A stretch of 64,000 bases of DNA from the NCBI GenBank assembly GCA_023231475.1, contig JALJEE010002047.1:1-64000 (forward strand), given 5' to 3'. Position numbers and translations under genes: made by a program. Position 1 is the first letter of the stretch, and the number at the start of each line of letters is the position of its first letter. Positions 10,721 through 24,110 of this stretch are shown here, one piece after another. Source of the DNA: Seison nebaliae (lineage: Eukaryota > Rotifera > Pararotatoria > Seisonacea > Seisonidae). The notes under the pieces were generated by a model that did no database searches, was not told the origin of the DNA, and saw only the letters and a list, made by a program, of their open reading frames with translations.

Positions 10721-12770
10721 TTCTCTTATAATTCCTTCTCATTTATTTCTCTGAAAATCTCTCAATAAAACATGCTACATCTCTATGGCAACCGAAAAAG
10801 GCAACCGAAAAAACTAAGGAAAGCTTAATAATCGAATTTTTTTTCTTAACAAAAATTTATTCCGCTTTTCTTAATAAAGAATTCGTTAAAAATTCATAGC
10901 TCCCCTCGAAATCATATTGCCATCAAACATATTAAAACGATTTATTTTTATTATTATTAGTGTAAACCCCTATCTTATAGGCCCTATAATATAGGCCCTA
11001 TACGGTAATTGATAAATAAAAATTAAAAATTCACGACGTTGGTTGTTGGAAATTAGTTTACGGTATTTTGGTATATTTTGAGATTGTCAGGAACCAAGTA
11101 TTGGAAGGAGAATTGATCTATCACTTCTCTTGCATTGAACAACCGGTTAGGCTTCGGAAGAGTGTAGTACGAACAGAAAAACAACAATAGAGACATAAGG
11201 GGTAGTTAATCGTTAAGAGACGGAGTAGGAAATTCCGAAGCATCCAGAGATCTCCAACTTACAAAATCGGAAACGGAGGAAGATCGACAATGGAGAACAT
11301 AAATGCTCTTGAAAAGGAGCGTTTACAACCTAATAAACTTCGAATTCATCGATTATATGCTCGAACCAAGGCGTACATTGATTTCATTGAAAACGATATA
11401 GCTGCCTGTAATCCGTAGAAACCCAAGCATATAGTATGAAACAACTTCATTTTTAGAGATTATAAAATATATACAGATAGATATCTATCCGTAGCGAATT
11501 TCTTGGTGCTGTCGCCATAAAAATTAATACACAGAACATTACTAACCTGAATTGAACAAATACTTTTACAATGAATTGAGAAGTTCGACGGTAGTAAACA
11601 TTTTCGAGCAATAATTATCATACCTGAAGAACATCTTATCTTACCGTTCATGCTCCTGGGTGGAATCGCTGGTGATAGGAAAAGAGTATGTGACGAGAGA
11701 TTATGTAAGGATACGGGGACAGAAAGTAACCACGTTTCTTGTAGGAAAATAAGCTCGTACTTTAATAGTTCAGATAGTTCGGGGAGAAAACTGTGTGTAC
11801 CATGTACATTGAAGGAAATGCAGGAAATATTATGAACATCGTTAATATCGTCAGTTAAGTTGTTGAGATTCGGGGAAAAGAGTCTTTTTCTCAGGGAGAG
11901 TCAAGGAATTAGTCAATTTCAGTCAAGTTCCCTCGACTACAATTATCTGTTTTTTCTTTCTTTCTCTTAGAACCTTCTTCTCCACTGGTTTGTTCTAATG
12001 TTCAATATTCTTCTCTCTTCCGGAATAATCCCAGAATACTTCCTGGAATGGCGCCTCCACCTTTTTCTTCTTCATGGAGCTTCTAATAATTTACCCACCT
12101 CAGCTAACTCTTCCTTAATATTCGCGACGGAACAATTGACATCCCCTAATAGTTCATTGCAATGAGAAATTAGAACGCCATTCTTCGAGATCTGCTTAAT
12201 ACAGCCGCTGATTACTTTCTTCAATGACTCGTTCTTCGTCGTCAATTCAGCAACGTCGGCTTCCATTTTCTCTATTTTTCCACCAAATTCCTCAACGGAT
12301 GACATAAGATTTTCTGCCTTATGTTTAAGTGTCCTATTATCGATCGTAGAATTTTGTTACTTTAATCTCTTTGTCACTATTAATTTTCTCCATAGTCCAT
12401 AATCACCGACACCAGCACCGCAGCCGGTGGCAGGGAGTTCAAGGAACCTGTCGAACCGAGATCATCTTCGTTCAAATCTTGTCTCTTGTTTATAAGCATG
12501 TCAAAAAAAATTTTAAATGGGGAATTTCAAATGATCATTGAATAAATAAATACAAATCAGAAAAAGAAGTTTTATTGTTTCTGAAGAAAGAATTTTAAAA
12601 ATTTTTGTTTTCCAACGGAAATTATAAAAAAATATCGAAAAACTTTATGTTGAATTTTCAGAGTTTTCTAATGAAACGGTTCTCGCATTGATCTTTGATA
12701 AGAGATTTGAATGAATGTTAATGAAAGTGTAAAGTGGAGAAAGATGGAAAACTATTTTCATCAAATGAAA
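10721..12770. other. Non-genic stretch with repeat remnants
   Basis: About 2 kb between two minus-strand genes. Around 10965-11005 the sequence repeats a near-palindromic ATAGGCCCTATA unit. A GC-richer part at 11040-11850 holds two short plus-strand ORFs (11290-11418, 42 codons, basic and helical; 11650-11835, 61 codons with several Cys and one His). The region resembles the 0.6-1.1 kb remnant in style and is probably an old mobile element, broken. The minus-strand coiled-coil remnant at 12072-12499 is listed separately. Confidence 0.45.
12072..12499 (-). pseudogene. Broken coiled-coil ORF, probably a mobile-element first ORF
   Basis: Minus-strand coding-like sequence in two pieces. A 39-codon piece starts MLINKRQDLNEDD at 12499. 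A coiled-coil piece from about 12350 to 12072 contains VEEFGGKIEKMEADVAEL and ends in Leu-Glu-Ala-Pro. The arrangement (acidic start, then heptad helix) parallels the ORF at 1-500, although the sequences are not closely alike. The two pieces do not form one continuous frame, and no transposase or reverse transcriptase lies next to it. I read it as an inactive remnant. Confidence 0.4.
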
Positions 12771-14456
12771 TTATTGGAAAGATGAATGATCTGATGATTT
12801 TCGTTCGTTGGGAACATTCTTCAACTGCGCCACCAATTCAGACATGGCAGATGTTAAGGAATCAGCTGCATTCATTAAATTCAATCTCCATTCGTTATCG
12901 TTTCCATAGGACATTGACGATTGTGTAAAATCGGGGAAATTGTTTTTATATTCCATTATACCATTGGGCACGTACATCGAAGATGTCATGAGATCAGGTG
13001 AAATATATTTGTCTAACTTTGCCAAATTGGAATCCTTCAATAACCGTTTTCGTTTCCTTTCCAATTCTTTTTTCTGCTGTTGAGAAATAAAAGAGGCGGA
13101 AGAAGAGGAGAACAATTCATCATCTGATAAAAGAGACGAAGACGAGAACATTGACGTGGTAGATGATGTTGTTGAAGATGTTGGCGAAGAAGATAAAGAT
13201 TGAGAACGGACATTTACTTTCGAATTTAAAGAATCGAAAGAAACGTTTTTAGTGGAATTCTTCTTTTGTGGAGATTTTTCATCATTCCTCTTTTTCCGAT
13301 TGTCGCTAGTTGGATTGAAATGATTCGTATAATTTGTGGAATGATTTCGCAACTCTTGATCTTTGGATGTGGATCGATGATAAGGATCAGTCACATAATC
13401 GACGTTATCTGAAGAAACATAATTCTTTCGTTTCAACGACATATATGAGAAATATTTATCTAAATTAGACAAACTGGAATGTTGCTGATTATGATGTGCA
13501 ACAATATCATTTTTATTTTTATTAATATTATTATTATTATTCGAAAAAACTGCGATAGATTTACGATTATCTTTGCGATGAGGTAAGGAATTCCTTTTAT
13601 CACCAAAACTATTTTTATTTGCAAAAACGGATGATTGGACGATGGGTAATCGTTTCCGTTTTTTCCCATATTTACCATATGATGCCGTCGATGAGGACGA
13701 ATTGCAACGTTGAACATAATTAATTTTGCGATTATCATCTCGATTTCCATTCTTTAAACTATTCGAATGTTTATGATGATTTTTTTGCTCAATTGATCGT
13801 GATGGAATTTGACATTTTAATTTATGTTGCTGTTGTTGTTGTTGAATGAGAATCAGTTGAAGTTGTTGAATAAGTTGTTGACGATTCTCCTTTAATTTGA
13901 TCATTCGATCGTCTAATTTTCCAGTTCGTCTTCTCACTAACTTCATTTCTTCTTTCAACAATTTGGCGATTGAGGACGTGACTGATGACGATGAAGACGA
14001 TGATGAAGATAAATATTCATTGCCTATTGGCGAGTTGAAGAAATAGGAGGAATTAGTCATCATTTCATCAGTTAAATTCATTTGCAACTTCTCAGGAATT
14101 GTGAATTTATTGATTTTGATTGGCATCGATATTTTTGATATCGATGCTTTCGTTGACATCATTGAAGATAAATTGGGTGGTAAGTCATTATTATTCTGAT
14201 AATTATAATTATTATTCATATTCTGACAATGACTATTGATTGAATCGTTGTCGAACTTGGAAGAAGTAACCAATGAATTATTTGACCAAATCTCATTCAA
14301 TAATGAACTTTTCGTTCCAACAGATGTTGTTGTTGTTGTTCTTGTGGAGACTGATGGAATCGATCTAGATAGAACGGTATGCTCATCATTTATTCGTTTA
14401 CAATTGTTTAAAGAAGAATTATTCGTCAACATAGAATAATTGATAATGTTGTTCAT
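12771..14456 (-). CDS. Low-complexity protein of unknown function, 561 aa
   Basis: A single open frame of 561 codons; its length and codon use (many CGA, TCG and GAA codons) match the confirmed genes nearby. The protein is rich in Ser, Asn, Thr, Lys and Gln, with a run of nine Ser near residue 155, a Gln run near residue 205 and long disordered stretches. Two parts look ordered: a basic helix around residues 165-205 (IAKLLKEEMKLVRRRTGKLD), and a C-terminal region with LAKLDKYISPDLMTSSMYVP followed by an amphipathic helix, NAADSLTSAMSELVAQL. No signal peptide, membrane span or known domain is visible, and I do not recognise the family. Confidence 0.65.
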   Translation of the reverse strand: MNNIINYSMLTNNSSLNNCKRINDEHTVLSRSIPSVSTRTTTTTSVGTKSSLLNEIWSNNSLVTSSKFDNDSINSHCQNMNNNYNYQNNNDLPPNLSSMMSTKASISKISMPIKINKFTIPEKLQMNLTDEMMTNSSYFFNSPIGNEYLSSSSSSSSSVTSSIAKLLKEEMKLVRRRTGKLDDRMIKLKENRQQLIQQLQLILIQQQQQQHKLKCQIPSRSIEQKNHHKHSNSLKNGNRDDNRKINYVQRCNSSSSTASYGKYGKKRKRLPIVQSSVFANKNSFGDKRNSLPHRKDNRKSIAVFSNNNNNINKNKNDIVAHHNQQHSSLSNLDKYFSYMSLKRKNYVSSDNVDYVTDPYHRSTSKDQELRNHSTNYTNHFNPTSDNRKKRNDEKSPQKKNSTKNVSFDSLNSKVNVRSQSLSSSPTSSTTSSTTSMFSSSSLLSDDELFSSSSASFISQQQKKELERKRKRLLKDSNLAKLDKYISPDLMTSSMYVPNGIMEYKNNFPDFTQSSMSYGNDNEWRLNLMNAADSLTSAMSELVAQLKNVPNERKSSDHSSFQ

Positions 14457-17400
14457 TGTGTAATGGAGAAATATTAAATTATTTTCAATTATTTAATATC
14501 AAATACCACCATATACTACCAATCTATTTCTCCTTTTATAATTTCTCAGTATAAATCGATGTCGAAACAATAATTCATAAGAACAATATTATCGATGACA
14601 ATTCGGGAGAATGAGTTCGAGATTTCCCATAAATAAATTTTCTTCTTTTGTACTTTCCCTGATTATTTCTTTTATTTCTCCTTCTATTCTTCTCTAAATT
14701 GAGTTTGACAAAATTAATTTCTCATATGATTAATATTATGCACTTCCGCCTTTCCTCCCAACCATCATCAATATGTTGCTTATCAATCAAGAATGTTCTT
14801 CCTCCACACACATCGCCATCAGCGCAATCAACCCACGAATCTATCAATATTTATTTATCGATCTATCTATCTCCAAAACAGAACATAACGAGAAAAATGT
14901 TACTAATTATGTTAAACAACACAATCTCATCTTTGAGACAATGCATGAAAAAGGAAAATTCTGATTCACTTAAACAATCTACTAGAATGAATCTAGTTCC
15001 AATATAAACAATCGACGGTAAATTATTACGTCCAAACTTTATTCCGTCTATTCCGCCCAAGTTGATGAGATCGTAAGGAAAATAATTATTCATGTTTCTT
15101 TTCTTAGCCAGAAATTTCCCATCATCTACCAAAATATCATATAACATTCGTATAATTTATCGATAAATAAGATCTGATCTGTTCACTGACACAATGTGAG
15201 TAACATTATTCGATAATAATGGCAATTCATATTGGAAGTTCAGTAGATAAATGAATAATTTTATACACAAAATATTATCGGTGAAACTTTTCTGCACTAA
15301 ATTTTTAAAACACATTTTACAACACGTTAACAAGAGATAAATATTTTTGATCTTTTATCACTCATTCTAATTCCATTATTAATATATTATCGGACATTTC
15401 CAACAGAGTTTTCTTCTCGTGTATTTTGTTGTCCTTTGAATTTTATGTGATTACTAATGTACCTTCATTCCATCGAGAATGGGAGTGCCGAAATTCCTTC
15501 TTTCTTTAAAGTTACTTAAGCAAACTATAATTCATAAATTGTGACTATATGATTCGATTGGAGTATGTGGAGGTTGCACTCACATTCACTAATGCTTCGT
15601 TCGCTCCTACACGAATTGAGACGATGTTAAAACCGATAACTATTCTTACGCCCATCTTATTAGTTAGAAAGCAGATGAGTTCGGTCAAAGAAATCAATGA
15701 AAACCGAAAATTATGAGTCGTACAATAATTATATTAAATAACTCCACAAATTTTTTAGCGCTCGATAACTCCTGATGTTTGACTAATTGAATTATGAGAA
15801 ATATGTAGATCGTCAGAATCAACACACAATTCTCTACCAGATGATACTAAAAGTCATTCGTATGATATTTATTCAATTTATTCTCTTATTTATTATTATC
15901 TTCATTCTACAACGAATGAACGTAAAGAAATCTTTAAACAAGAAATGGAAATAAGGATTTGATATCTGGTGAAATGAATAAATGCTTATAAGATTATCAG
16001 TAAATGATTGTTCGTAACGATAACTCATCGATAAAGTCTATGGTTATTATTTATGTTCAGTTTTTTTCTACTCGCATCGTATAATCTTCCTTATGTAACT
16101 ATAACTTTGTTCAGTGAAAAAGTAGGTTATTCATATCAGAAAAGTAAGAAAACTTTCTTTTTTTTTTAAAATTTCATTCAAGCGAAAAGGTGGAATTATT
16201 CTAATAATACTCAATTTTCTATAAGTTTAATGGTGTCATTATGTACAATAACATCATTTCCAAATAAAATGTTCCCTAGAAGTAAACACGATTGATGAAA
16301 GTTTTCCATTGGAATTATTTTGGATGGATGGTAATGCATTCGTTAATATTTCGCTGAAAGATGGATAATTCAATTAATTACCATCATTAAACCCAATCCT
16401 CTATATACATATTGTACATGTCTCTCGACTAATACATTAATATTAATCAATCTATTCGGAATTTGTTTAATCCATTTCACTTTCCTTTCGCACAACATCT
16501 CGTCCGATATGACATCAGGACATTTAATATTAATCAAATTGAATGGTGGGAGAATAGAGGCATTTATCGAATAACTCTTCGTCTTTCAACAACAAGAACT
16601 TTCTCCATTTCAATCAATATTGCCAACCAAATCATAATTAGATTAAGGAGAAAGATGCGTAAGACGATTGTCCTCATCGAGAAAGAAACTTTCTTTTCAA
16701 AAACATTTCTTCCATAACAATAACAACGGGAGACTTTGAAAGATATTTAATAAATATTCCATTAATGCTAACGCTTTCTCTTCCATTCAAAAAAGGAACT
16801 TATCATGCAGATGTTGACCGAATAAACAGACGATTCATTCACAATCTTCAACTTTCCTTCTTAGAAGATTCTCATCATCGAATCTCCAACGATTTATTTA
16901 TTCATTCATCTATCTGACAGGTGGGAGGACGTAGAGAATGGAAAGGAAATTAATATCTAAAACAATCAAACATTTCATCGATTACGATTTAAATGATTGG
17001 AAAACAATGCATATCTGCTTATTTTTAGATTACTTACTCTCCTCACAATCGTCAATATCCAGTCAATTCTCTTTTTTACATATGAACTAGATAAGTACTT
17101 CATAGACGAATGACCGTTCGGATGTCGAATGCATAATGAACATCACATTCCTTCCTACAAAACATGTAGCCACTTCGCATGCTTCCCAAAAGAAAGAACA
17201 ATTAATAAGTAAATTCTTCCTATCTTCCACTCAGCTATCATGCCATCTTCCTCTAGTCATTCCACTATTTCCTTCTCCATTCACTCTCAGCGAATAACTG
17301 GACATATTTGTCCAGAATTGCCTATCTGCTACATATATCTCCCTACCAATGCCATTGACCCCTTCCTATCAGTCAATCTTTTCCAACATGAAATATTCAC

Positions 17401-19960
17401 TTCCGAATTAAATTTTAAGATTCTCTCATTTCTTTATCAGCATATTCTTCCGGATCTTTCACAAAGAAGAAAAGTTTTTTTGCCACACTCCAACTAAATT
17501 TACAATTGATGGACTGAATCTAATATATATTTGAATCTTTTCTTCAATTCATTTCTTCCTTGAAAACACAAAACAGTTTTTCTTCAATAGAAGTTCCATC
17601 AACCTCGTTATTCGGAATTGATTCAATCACATTTCGTCTATTTCGCTGTTAGATGATAATCGCCTATCTTTTAACAAGATTTCTCATCATCATATTATTA
17701 TCATAATTCATCATTTTTTGCATTTCCCACTCATTGAATTGGATTATGGGAGGTGGGTGCAGAAAACTACCATAGTCGACGACCGATCTCTAATTTTAAG
17801 CGAATATGAATTGAAAAAATGACATAAGTTAACGATAATGTTTCTCCTCCATAAAAGAATATACGAGAGAAGAACCATGTTACCACATGGCCCGCTGGAA
17901 TTACGAGAATGTTAGAAAAATACTATGCGGAAAATATTTGGTTTCATAAACAATCTTCGCCAATCCAATGAGATGACAAAACTTACAGCAATTGTTAGAA
18001 ATCGTCAAACCTATCGTAATTTCTTCTAATTTTATCTTATAACTTAATTCTAACTAATATATATATTATAAATATTCTCATCACTAGTTTTAAATATATA
18101 AAAAATTTCTTATTCATGAATAATTTAGAAAATGAAATGTCTAATGAAAATAAATGAGTTTTCCGAAAGTCTTAAGGTCCATTTTTCCTTTGAGAAATTC
18201 AGGTGATACTTCCCGAAATTATTTCGGAAACTTAATATGGAAACTTGCTAACTTTTCGATTTTCTTTGAATTTCACAATTATTCTACGGTCTACTTATAA
18301 TAATTAAGGTTCTTTATTATTATTCTTTAAATTGTGGAGATGTCGGTTATTATCGTTATTCTACCAACATTTCCATTCTATCACTATTACGATGGAGATA
18401 GTCGAACTATGATACGATTATGAATTATCTACTATGTTTGTTACGATTGTTATGGACCGCCACTTGAGAAGAACGACGAGAATTGATCGCTGAGAGGATC
18501 GGGTAAGATAGAAGAAGTTCATGCTTCTTATCATGAGTCGTTGATATTATGAATGTAATAATGATTTGGAATGATGAATAGTAATGAACTATTTCCGCAA
18601 TTATTACGAAACTTTTCAGAAAGATATAAATAGCAAGTGAAGGAACTAGACGGGAGGAACTATGAATTGGATGAATGAATAGTATGAATAACAAACAGAA
18701 GAACAGATTACATGTCATCCCATTGATCAGAAAGAGTCACGAATCTTTCAAAAGAGGAATTCTCACTAAAAGTTGCTTCTTGCCGAATCGGATGAGTAAA
18801 TTTTTGGATCATCAGAAAATAAATTCCTATCTCTTTCGAACGATCAGATTTCCCGTAGAAAATGAACACCGTTTTGCACGTCGATTATACTACAAATAAT
18901 GGGAACGATATTTTAACGAAAACGTAAAAATGAAGAATAGAAAGAATAATTTCTTCTTTCCAATCGTCCACATAAAAATGTGCATACCTCGTCCTTATGA
19001 AAAAGAAGTTTGCATTCAATTCATACTTTCTTATTTATATATCATTATGAAAGTTTTTCCTTCTCTCCCAAAAATAAAGGAACCTTTGCTTACTTACCAA
19101 CATAAAGTTGTAGAATACTCTCATACCAAACATATTATCATACGTCATTGACTGCTCAGAAAAATGATTATCGATCTCATCATTCCCAACAGAGGAAAGT
19201 GAATAGTTGCCAAATAATTTGTTTGAAATTCTCCCCTCAATAATCTTCATTTGGAATTGGCCTCAAATGCAAGGAAAAATGGACCGGGACAACCGAATCG
19301 GATACGAATGGGAAATGAATTTTGAAATAGATATTGTCTGTATATAAATAGAAAATCGTATTCTTAACGAAGAACAAAGTTTGTTAGTTTAACTTAACGT
19401 TTGTTCAACAAACGTAAAAATTCATCTTTCCATCTTTCTCAAAAACGGAATGAAAGAAGAAAGTTTCGCAGTTGATATCATCAAAATCCATTAGTATGAA
19501 ACACCACATACTCACGCAAGTGACTGACCAATCTATGTCTACCTAACATAAATAGAAAGTATTCCCTATATGAAATATATCGACTTCCTCCCATCGACTT
19601 GTACTCAAATGGGAATAATGGAAATTCAGTGTTGAACAAATTGCTTTGACATTGTTTCTTATACAACTGCTTCACTAAGACTCTTCTCCATTTGTACTTT
19701 CTCACACTCACTTTTTTCTCCCAACGACATTTCAATGAAATGATAAAAAGTTATTAAATATTATTATTATTATTTTGATAAAATCAACAACAACTTGATA
19801 TTCCGTTAATCGGAAAGTTTTAGTTCAATTTTATCAATTTCCAATTGAACAAATTAATAAAAATACGAAAAATGAGAAAGAAGAAGAATTGTCCATCAGA
19901 AGTAGGAACGAGTGGAGGAAGTGTCGATCAACATTTTCCTGTCACCCTTCCAGACAACTC
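14457..19960. other. Gene-poor AT-rich stretch
   Basis: About 5.5 kb with no recognisable gene. The best open frame is minus-strand 15147-14863 (94 codons, start MLYDILVDDGKF), with no family match; I give it about 0.2 of being real. The other short frames are typical chance ORFs of AT-rich DNA. The part next to 14456 should hold the promoter of the minus-strand low-complexity gene. No structured repeat stood out. Confidence 0.45.
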
Positions 19961-20280
19961 TCATATTAGAGTGAAATACATACAATTTTTATGGATGATT
20001 GATCGAATGTTCTCCAATTCTTTCTGTCCAGAAACTTCGAATGATTTTCCTTCCGCTTCAAATCTTTCCTTGAAATCCTCATATTTAAGAAATAGCCCAA
20101 GTAGAATAATCGGAATTGCATTTGGAGAAACAGGAAGGCAAAACTGATAGAAAAGGAAAAGTTATTTGAAAAATATTCGGATATTTCAAGATAGTTGTCT
20201 TTATATTCACTACTTACCGAAAAAGTGTTGGAACGACGTATTTCTATAGAGATTATTGGACAATGAAAAAAGTTGCACAA
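19961..20280 (-). CDS. Candidate small two-exon gene, 81 aa
   Basis: On the minus strand an ATG at 20280 opens a 63-nt exon (20280-20218), followed by a 74-bp intron with a textbook donor GTAAGT and acceptor TTTCTATCAG, then a second exon (20143-19961) that joins in phase 0. The second exon reads like coding sequence: a hydrophobic segment, PVSPNAIPIILLGLFL, then a charged helix with KYEDFKERFEAEGKSFEV and KELENIRSII. The product would be a small single-span membrane protein or the last exons of a longer one; upstream exons could lie above 20280. I do not recognise it. A plus-strand frame overlaps the region but lacks these signals. Confidence 0.4.
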
Positions 20281-23200
20281 ATACAGTGTCGATATGTATT
20301 TTATGTATTATTGAATCATTTTCTTATCAAGAATTTTAATATTATGAATGTCCGTTTGTCAATTGTCAACAAATTCGACAAACTTATTCAACTAGAAAGA
20401 AATAGTAATATTATTATTATCGTAAGAATAATGGAAGATTATTTGAATAAATAAATATATTATCTCATTATTCTTTATCAATCACAAATTGACTTTGGTG
20501 AATAAGATAAGAAAGAACTGTCCATAATTCAGTTCGGTGAAAATCGATGCAATTCATGCAAACTCTCCTTTTTCAATTCATACCTTTTCACATAATCAAA
20601 TGAAAATTTCTTTTTTTAAATTCGTTTTTCTTTCGATGAAATTAATTTAGTAGAGATTTAATCGGAATTGAAGACACAATAAATATCGGGGAGAGGAAGG
20701 TTAATCAGAAATTCGAAAAAAGAAATGGAGGATAAATAAAAGAAATTTTCTATTTGAATAATAAAATTTGTAATTTGTTTTGGCACATGGGCATTACTTG
20801 AACGGTTCAAAATCCTTGTCCAAAAACAACAAACTAAAAAAGAAAACGTAAAATGAATTATCCTGAAAGAAAAACTAATAGATAATTATCGATTGAAATT
20901 TAATGTTTTCTTCAACAACATCAAGTGCAACTTTACAAACAGTAGAAGGACATTGTAACACATGAATATGTTTATTGAAAAGTTATTGGAAAATAAATTA
21001 ATTTTCGATTTTGAATGGAGAAAGTAAATTAATTAGTCTAACGTAATAACGTAATCATTAACAATAATTGACATAATGATTAATTCAATTCGATTATTCT
21101 CCTGGTTAATCATTCGTGATAATAAAATTGAATAGTCAAATTGAACAGTGAAAATATTTACATAAATCATAAATAAAACCAATGTTATGGGCAATATGGG
21201 CAAACCAATATATCAATCGAATTAAAAACAATCCAAGAACAATTATTATCGATTTATCTATTTCTCATTTAATAGTCATCAATTATTCAGATCTTATCAT
21301 TAAATATCGCCGCATTGCAAAAATATTATCATATTTAAAAATTACTATTGACATGAGATTGTTCAATTTTCTCATGAATTATGACAAATTTGCTTATTGA
21401 ACATCAAATTGAATTAGTTTCGTCATTGATTAGATTATCTGTCCAGGCATCAACTGATGGAAAATAATCCAAATTATACTTATACTAAATAATTACATTG
21501 TTCGATTACATAATATTCGTACAATAAGACGATAATACAAAATTTTTTCTCAATTTTATCTATTTTCTGAAATTTACATTGTTGCTATTGGTAATAATTA
21601 AAGAAGAAGAAGATAGTGCATACTTAATAATTAATTTTTTTTAGCAATTCGTGCAATGATGAAATTAAACATTTTTGATTAAGTATGTTCCACTATTTAC
21701 AAGAATTGGAGTACGGAAAATAATTAAGAGTGCGACGTAATGAGAAAAAATTGAATAATATTTTATCGGTTAGTGTCTATCGGAAAGTTTTTCTACTTTC
21801 TCATTTTCCATTGTTTCTCCACATTCCTCAATTTCCTGTAAGTAAATCTCGATTCCTCCTTAAACTAAAAGAATAATTGCGAGAATAGAAGAAATGTGGA
21901 ATATAGAAAACACAGAAATTTATGAGGAATAAATAACCATTTATACTTCAGTTGTTAGAAACAAACTTGGTGCAAAAGATAATATGTTATTCATTAAAAA
22001 ATAATAAAGATTGTTTTGTTTGCCTGACCAAAAATATCAAATTTAGTTCGAGATTTGTGAAAATTATACTTATCAAAGTACTCCTACTACTATATCTCCT
22101 ACGTATTCGCATTAATTTTTGGTTTTCCGGCGAGAATATAAATTAACTTTAAAAGATTATTGACCAATGCTCAAAATATAATAGACATATTTGGCAATTA
22201 TAAGTGCAAATTATTATACGAAAAAACTTCTCTAAAATCAATCACTTTTATTTTTGTCAGAATTATGGTATTTCTCAATTTATGAAATGACAATTTTGAT
22301 GATAAAAAATTATAATTTAATTCAGTCATTTCACGAATAAAAATAAATTAAATTGGTAGATATACTCATTCAAAAGACGAATAAAAACATACTATCAAAT
22401 AGAATAATCTGTGAAAAGGAAGGAGTTTAGAACAAACACAATATAAATTTAAATAATTATGACTCAATCTTCATATAATTCAAATTCTTGAAAACCTAAA
22501 ATTGTGTATACGCGGTCTATCAAACGTCCGTCCACCAAACGGTCGATGTATCAAGTAATCTCGGCTATAAAATGTCGTTTCCCGTATCATATTCTATATA
22601 GAGCAATTATATGATGAGAATATCGAAGTATCTTATTATTCCATTTATACGATAGTGGATATTAATTGAGTAAACCTTTTCTCCCTTATATTCGCCATGT
22701 TCTTTACATGGCTATTTCTCTATTTTTTATTAACATATTAGATGATAAATTTCGTTTATCGAGTGTTCTTTTAAATAAATCGAACATTGTGATACTAAAT
22801 TACGACGATTAATCCCATTCAATTTGACATCTGGTCTCTCATGTGATTTACCATTTCTTCGAAATTTTAAGAATCGATTTTGTGTTCCCCTTTTCCGATC
22901 TCTATTAATTTTCGAGCGTTTTCTCACTGTCGACGTTATTTCTTATTTCGCTTCGAACCAAATATATCCAAACTAATACATTACTGAAATGGTCCTGTCT
23001 TTCTTTAACTTTCTTCGTCGACTGAATAATAAAGAATAAAATTACTTGATTAATAGAAATATCATATTGAGATTTAAACGAGGAGATAATGTTATCAAAA
23101 AATTCATGAAGACGTTCATTTCTCCATGAAATAATTCTCTTGCTTAATTTTTATTCACAAAATTTCACTTCAAAAAAAATTGTTTCGTGTCATTAAGCTT

Positions 23201-23550
23201 ATAGAAAATGAGGGAAACTTCTCATTACTCGGACTTAGCAGAGGTCTTAAAAGTATTATCATCATTTGGCAAACGGACAATAAGCACCCGGTTTTCAGTT
23301 TTAGACCAATACCATTTTTCCGGTCGAAATTTCGTGTCTTTCTAAATTTTCGATAATTCAAAACATTGTCGCACTTGTTTTGAGATCGTGGTGCCAATAA
23401 TTCGATTTTGAATCTAATTTGTCAAGAAATGTTGAAAAAAATTTCATTTGTCAATGGAAGGAATGATGAGTTGTAATTGTAGAAATCAGTTTCCATATTT
23501 TGATCTCATAGCCAAATTCAAATTTTACTTCCAAATTCCTTCTCTCAGTT
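20281..23550. other. Gene-poor AT-rich stretch
   Basis: About 3.3 kb with only short chance open frames. No RNA gene, tandem array or recognisable mobile-element domain is visible. The right end is presumably the promoter of the FLYWCH gene. Confidence 0.5.
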
Positions 23551-24110
23551 ATGAATGAGTCATCACAAGTTAAAATTGTTCGTTATCCTTTTCTCATTAT
23601 CGTTTTCTTCCCTATTAACAGAGCGAACCGGTGATGATGAATGACATTAAATTCATAGAAGGTAGTTTAGGAAATGAAATGCTCATTTGTAAGAAGCATG
23701 CTTATCATCTCCGAAAGAACTATAAAAGTGGTAAACGGAATTTCGTCTGTAAAATGACTCATAAGACGAAATGTCGAGCGTCTATTACAATGGACGCAAA
23801 CGATAAATTATATAGTTCGCATAATGAACATAATCACGAACCGGAAGACCGAGTAGAAGAGAAAATCATCTTTTCTACTCAGGTCAAATATTTATCCCGT
23901 TCAACGGATTTATCACCTGACCAAATCATAGACGAGGCACTTCGAAGATCGAATTTAGGGAAGGAGAATCTTAATGTTCAACGATCATCTATTAAGCGAA
24001 GTATTCGTCGGAAGAAAATAGGCAATAAAAAAGACAATTTCCCCAGAAATGTTGAAAGGTCGAAAGAACAATCATTTTCCCAAACCTTAAAAAACATGAA
24101 AACTGAATAA
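23551..24110 (+). CDS. Small FLYWCH-type zinc-finger protein
   Basis: Two exons, 23551-23568 (six codons, MNESSQ) and 23622-24110, joined in phase 0 over a 53-bp intron that begins GTTAAA and ends TTAACAG. The 168-aa product carries one FLYWCH finger at about residues 14-75: Phe at the start, Tyr-His-Leu, GKRNFVCKMTHKTKCRA (the two Cys ligands) and the closing NEHNHEP (the two His ligands). FLYWCH fingers bind DNA or mediate protein contacts in animal transcription regulators and in proteins derived from Mutator-like transposases. The rest is a basic tail with Arg/Lys clusters (KRSIRRKKIG), likely nuclear. No BTB or transposase domain is present in the window. If the tiny first exon is wrong, the frame could instead be a 3' exon of a larger gene. 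Confidence 0.72.

Noticed and set aside
15000-19900. Several plus- and minus-strand frames of 60-100 codons
   Set aside because: They show no domain, no supported splice partners and chance-like composition; only the 94-codon frame is mentioned, as weak.
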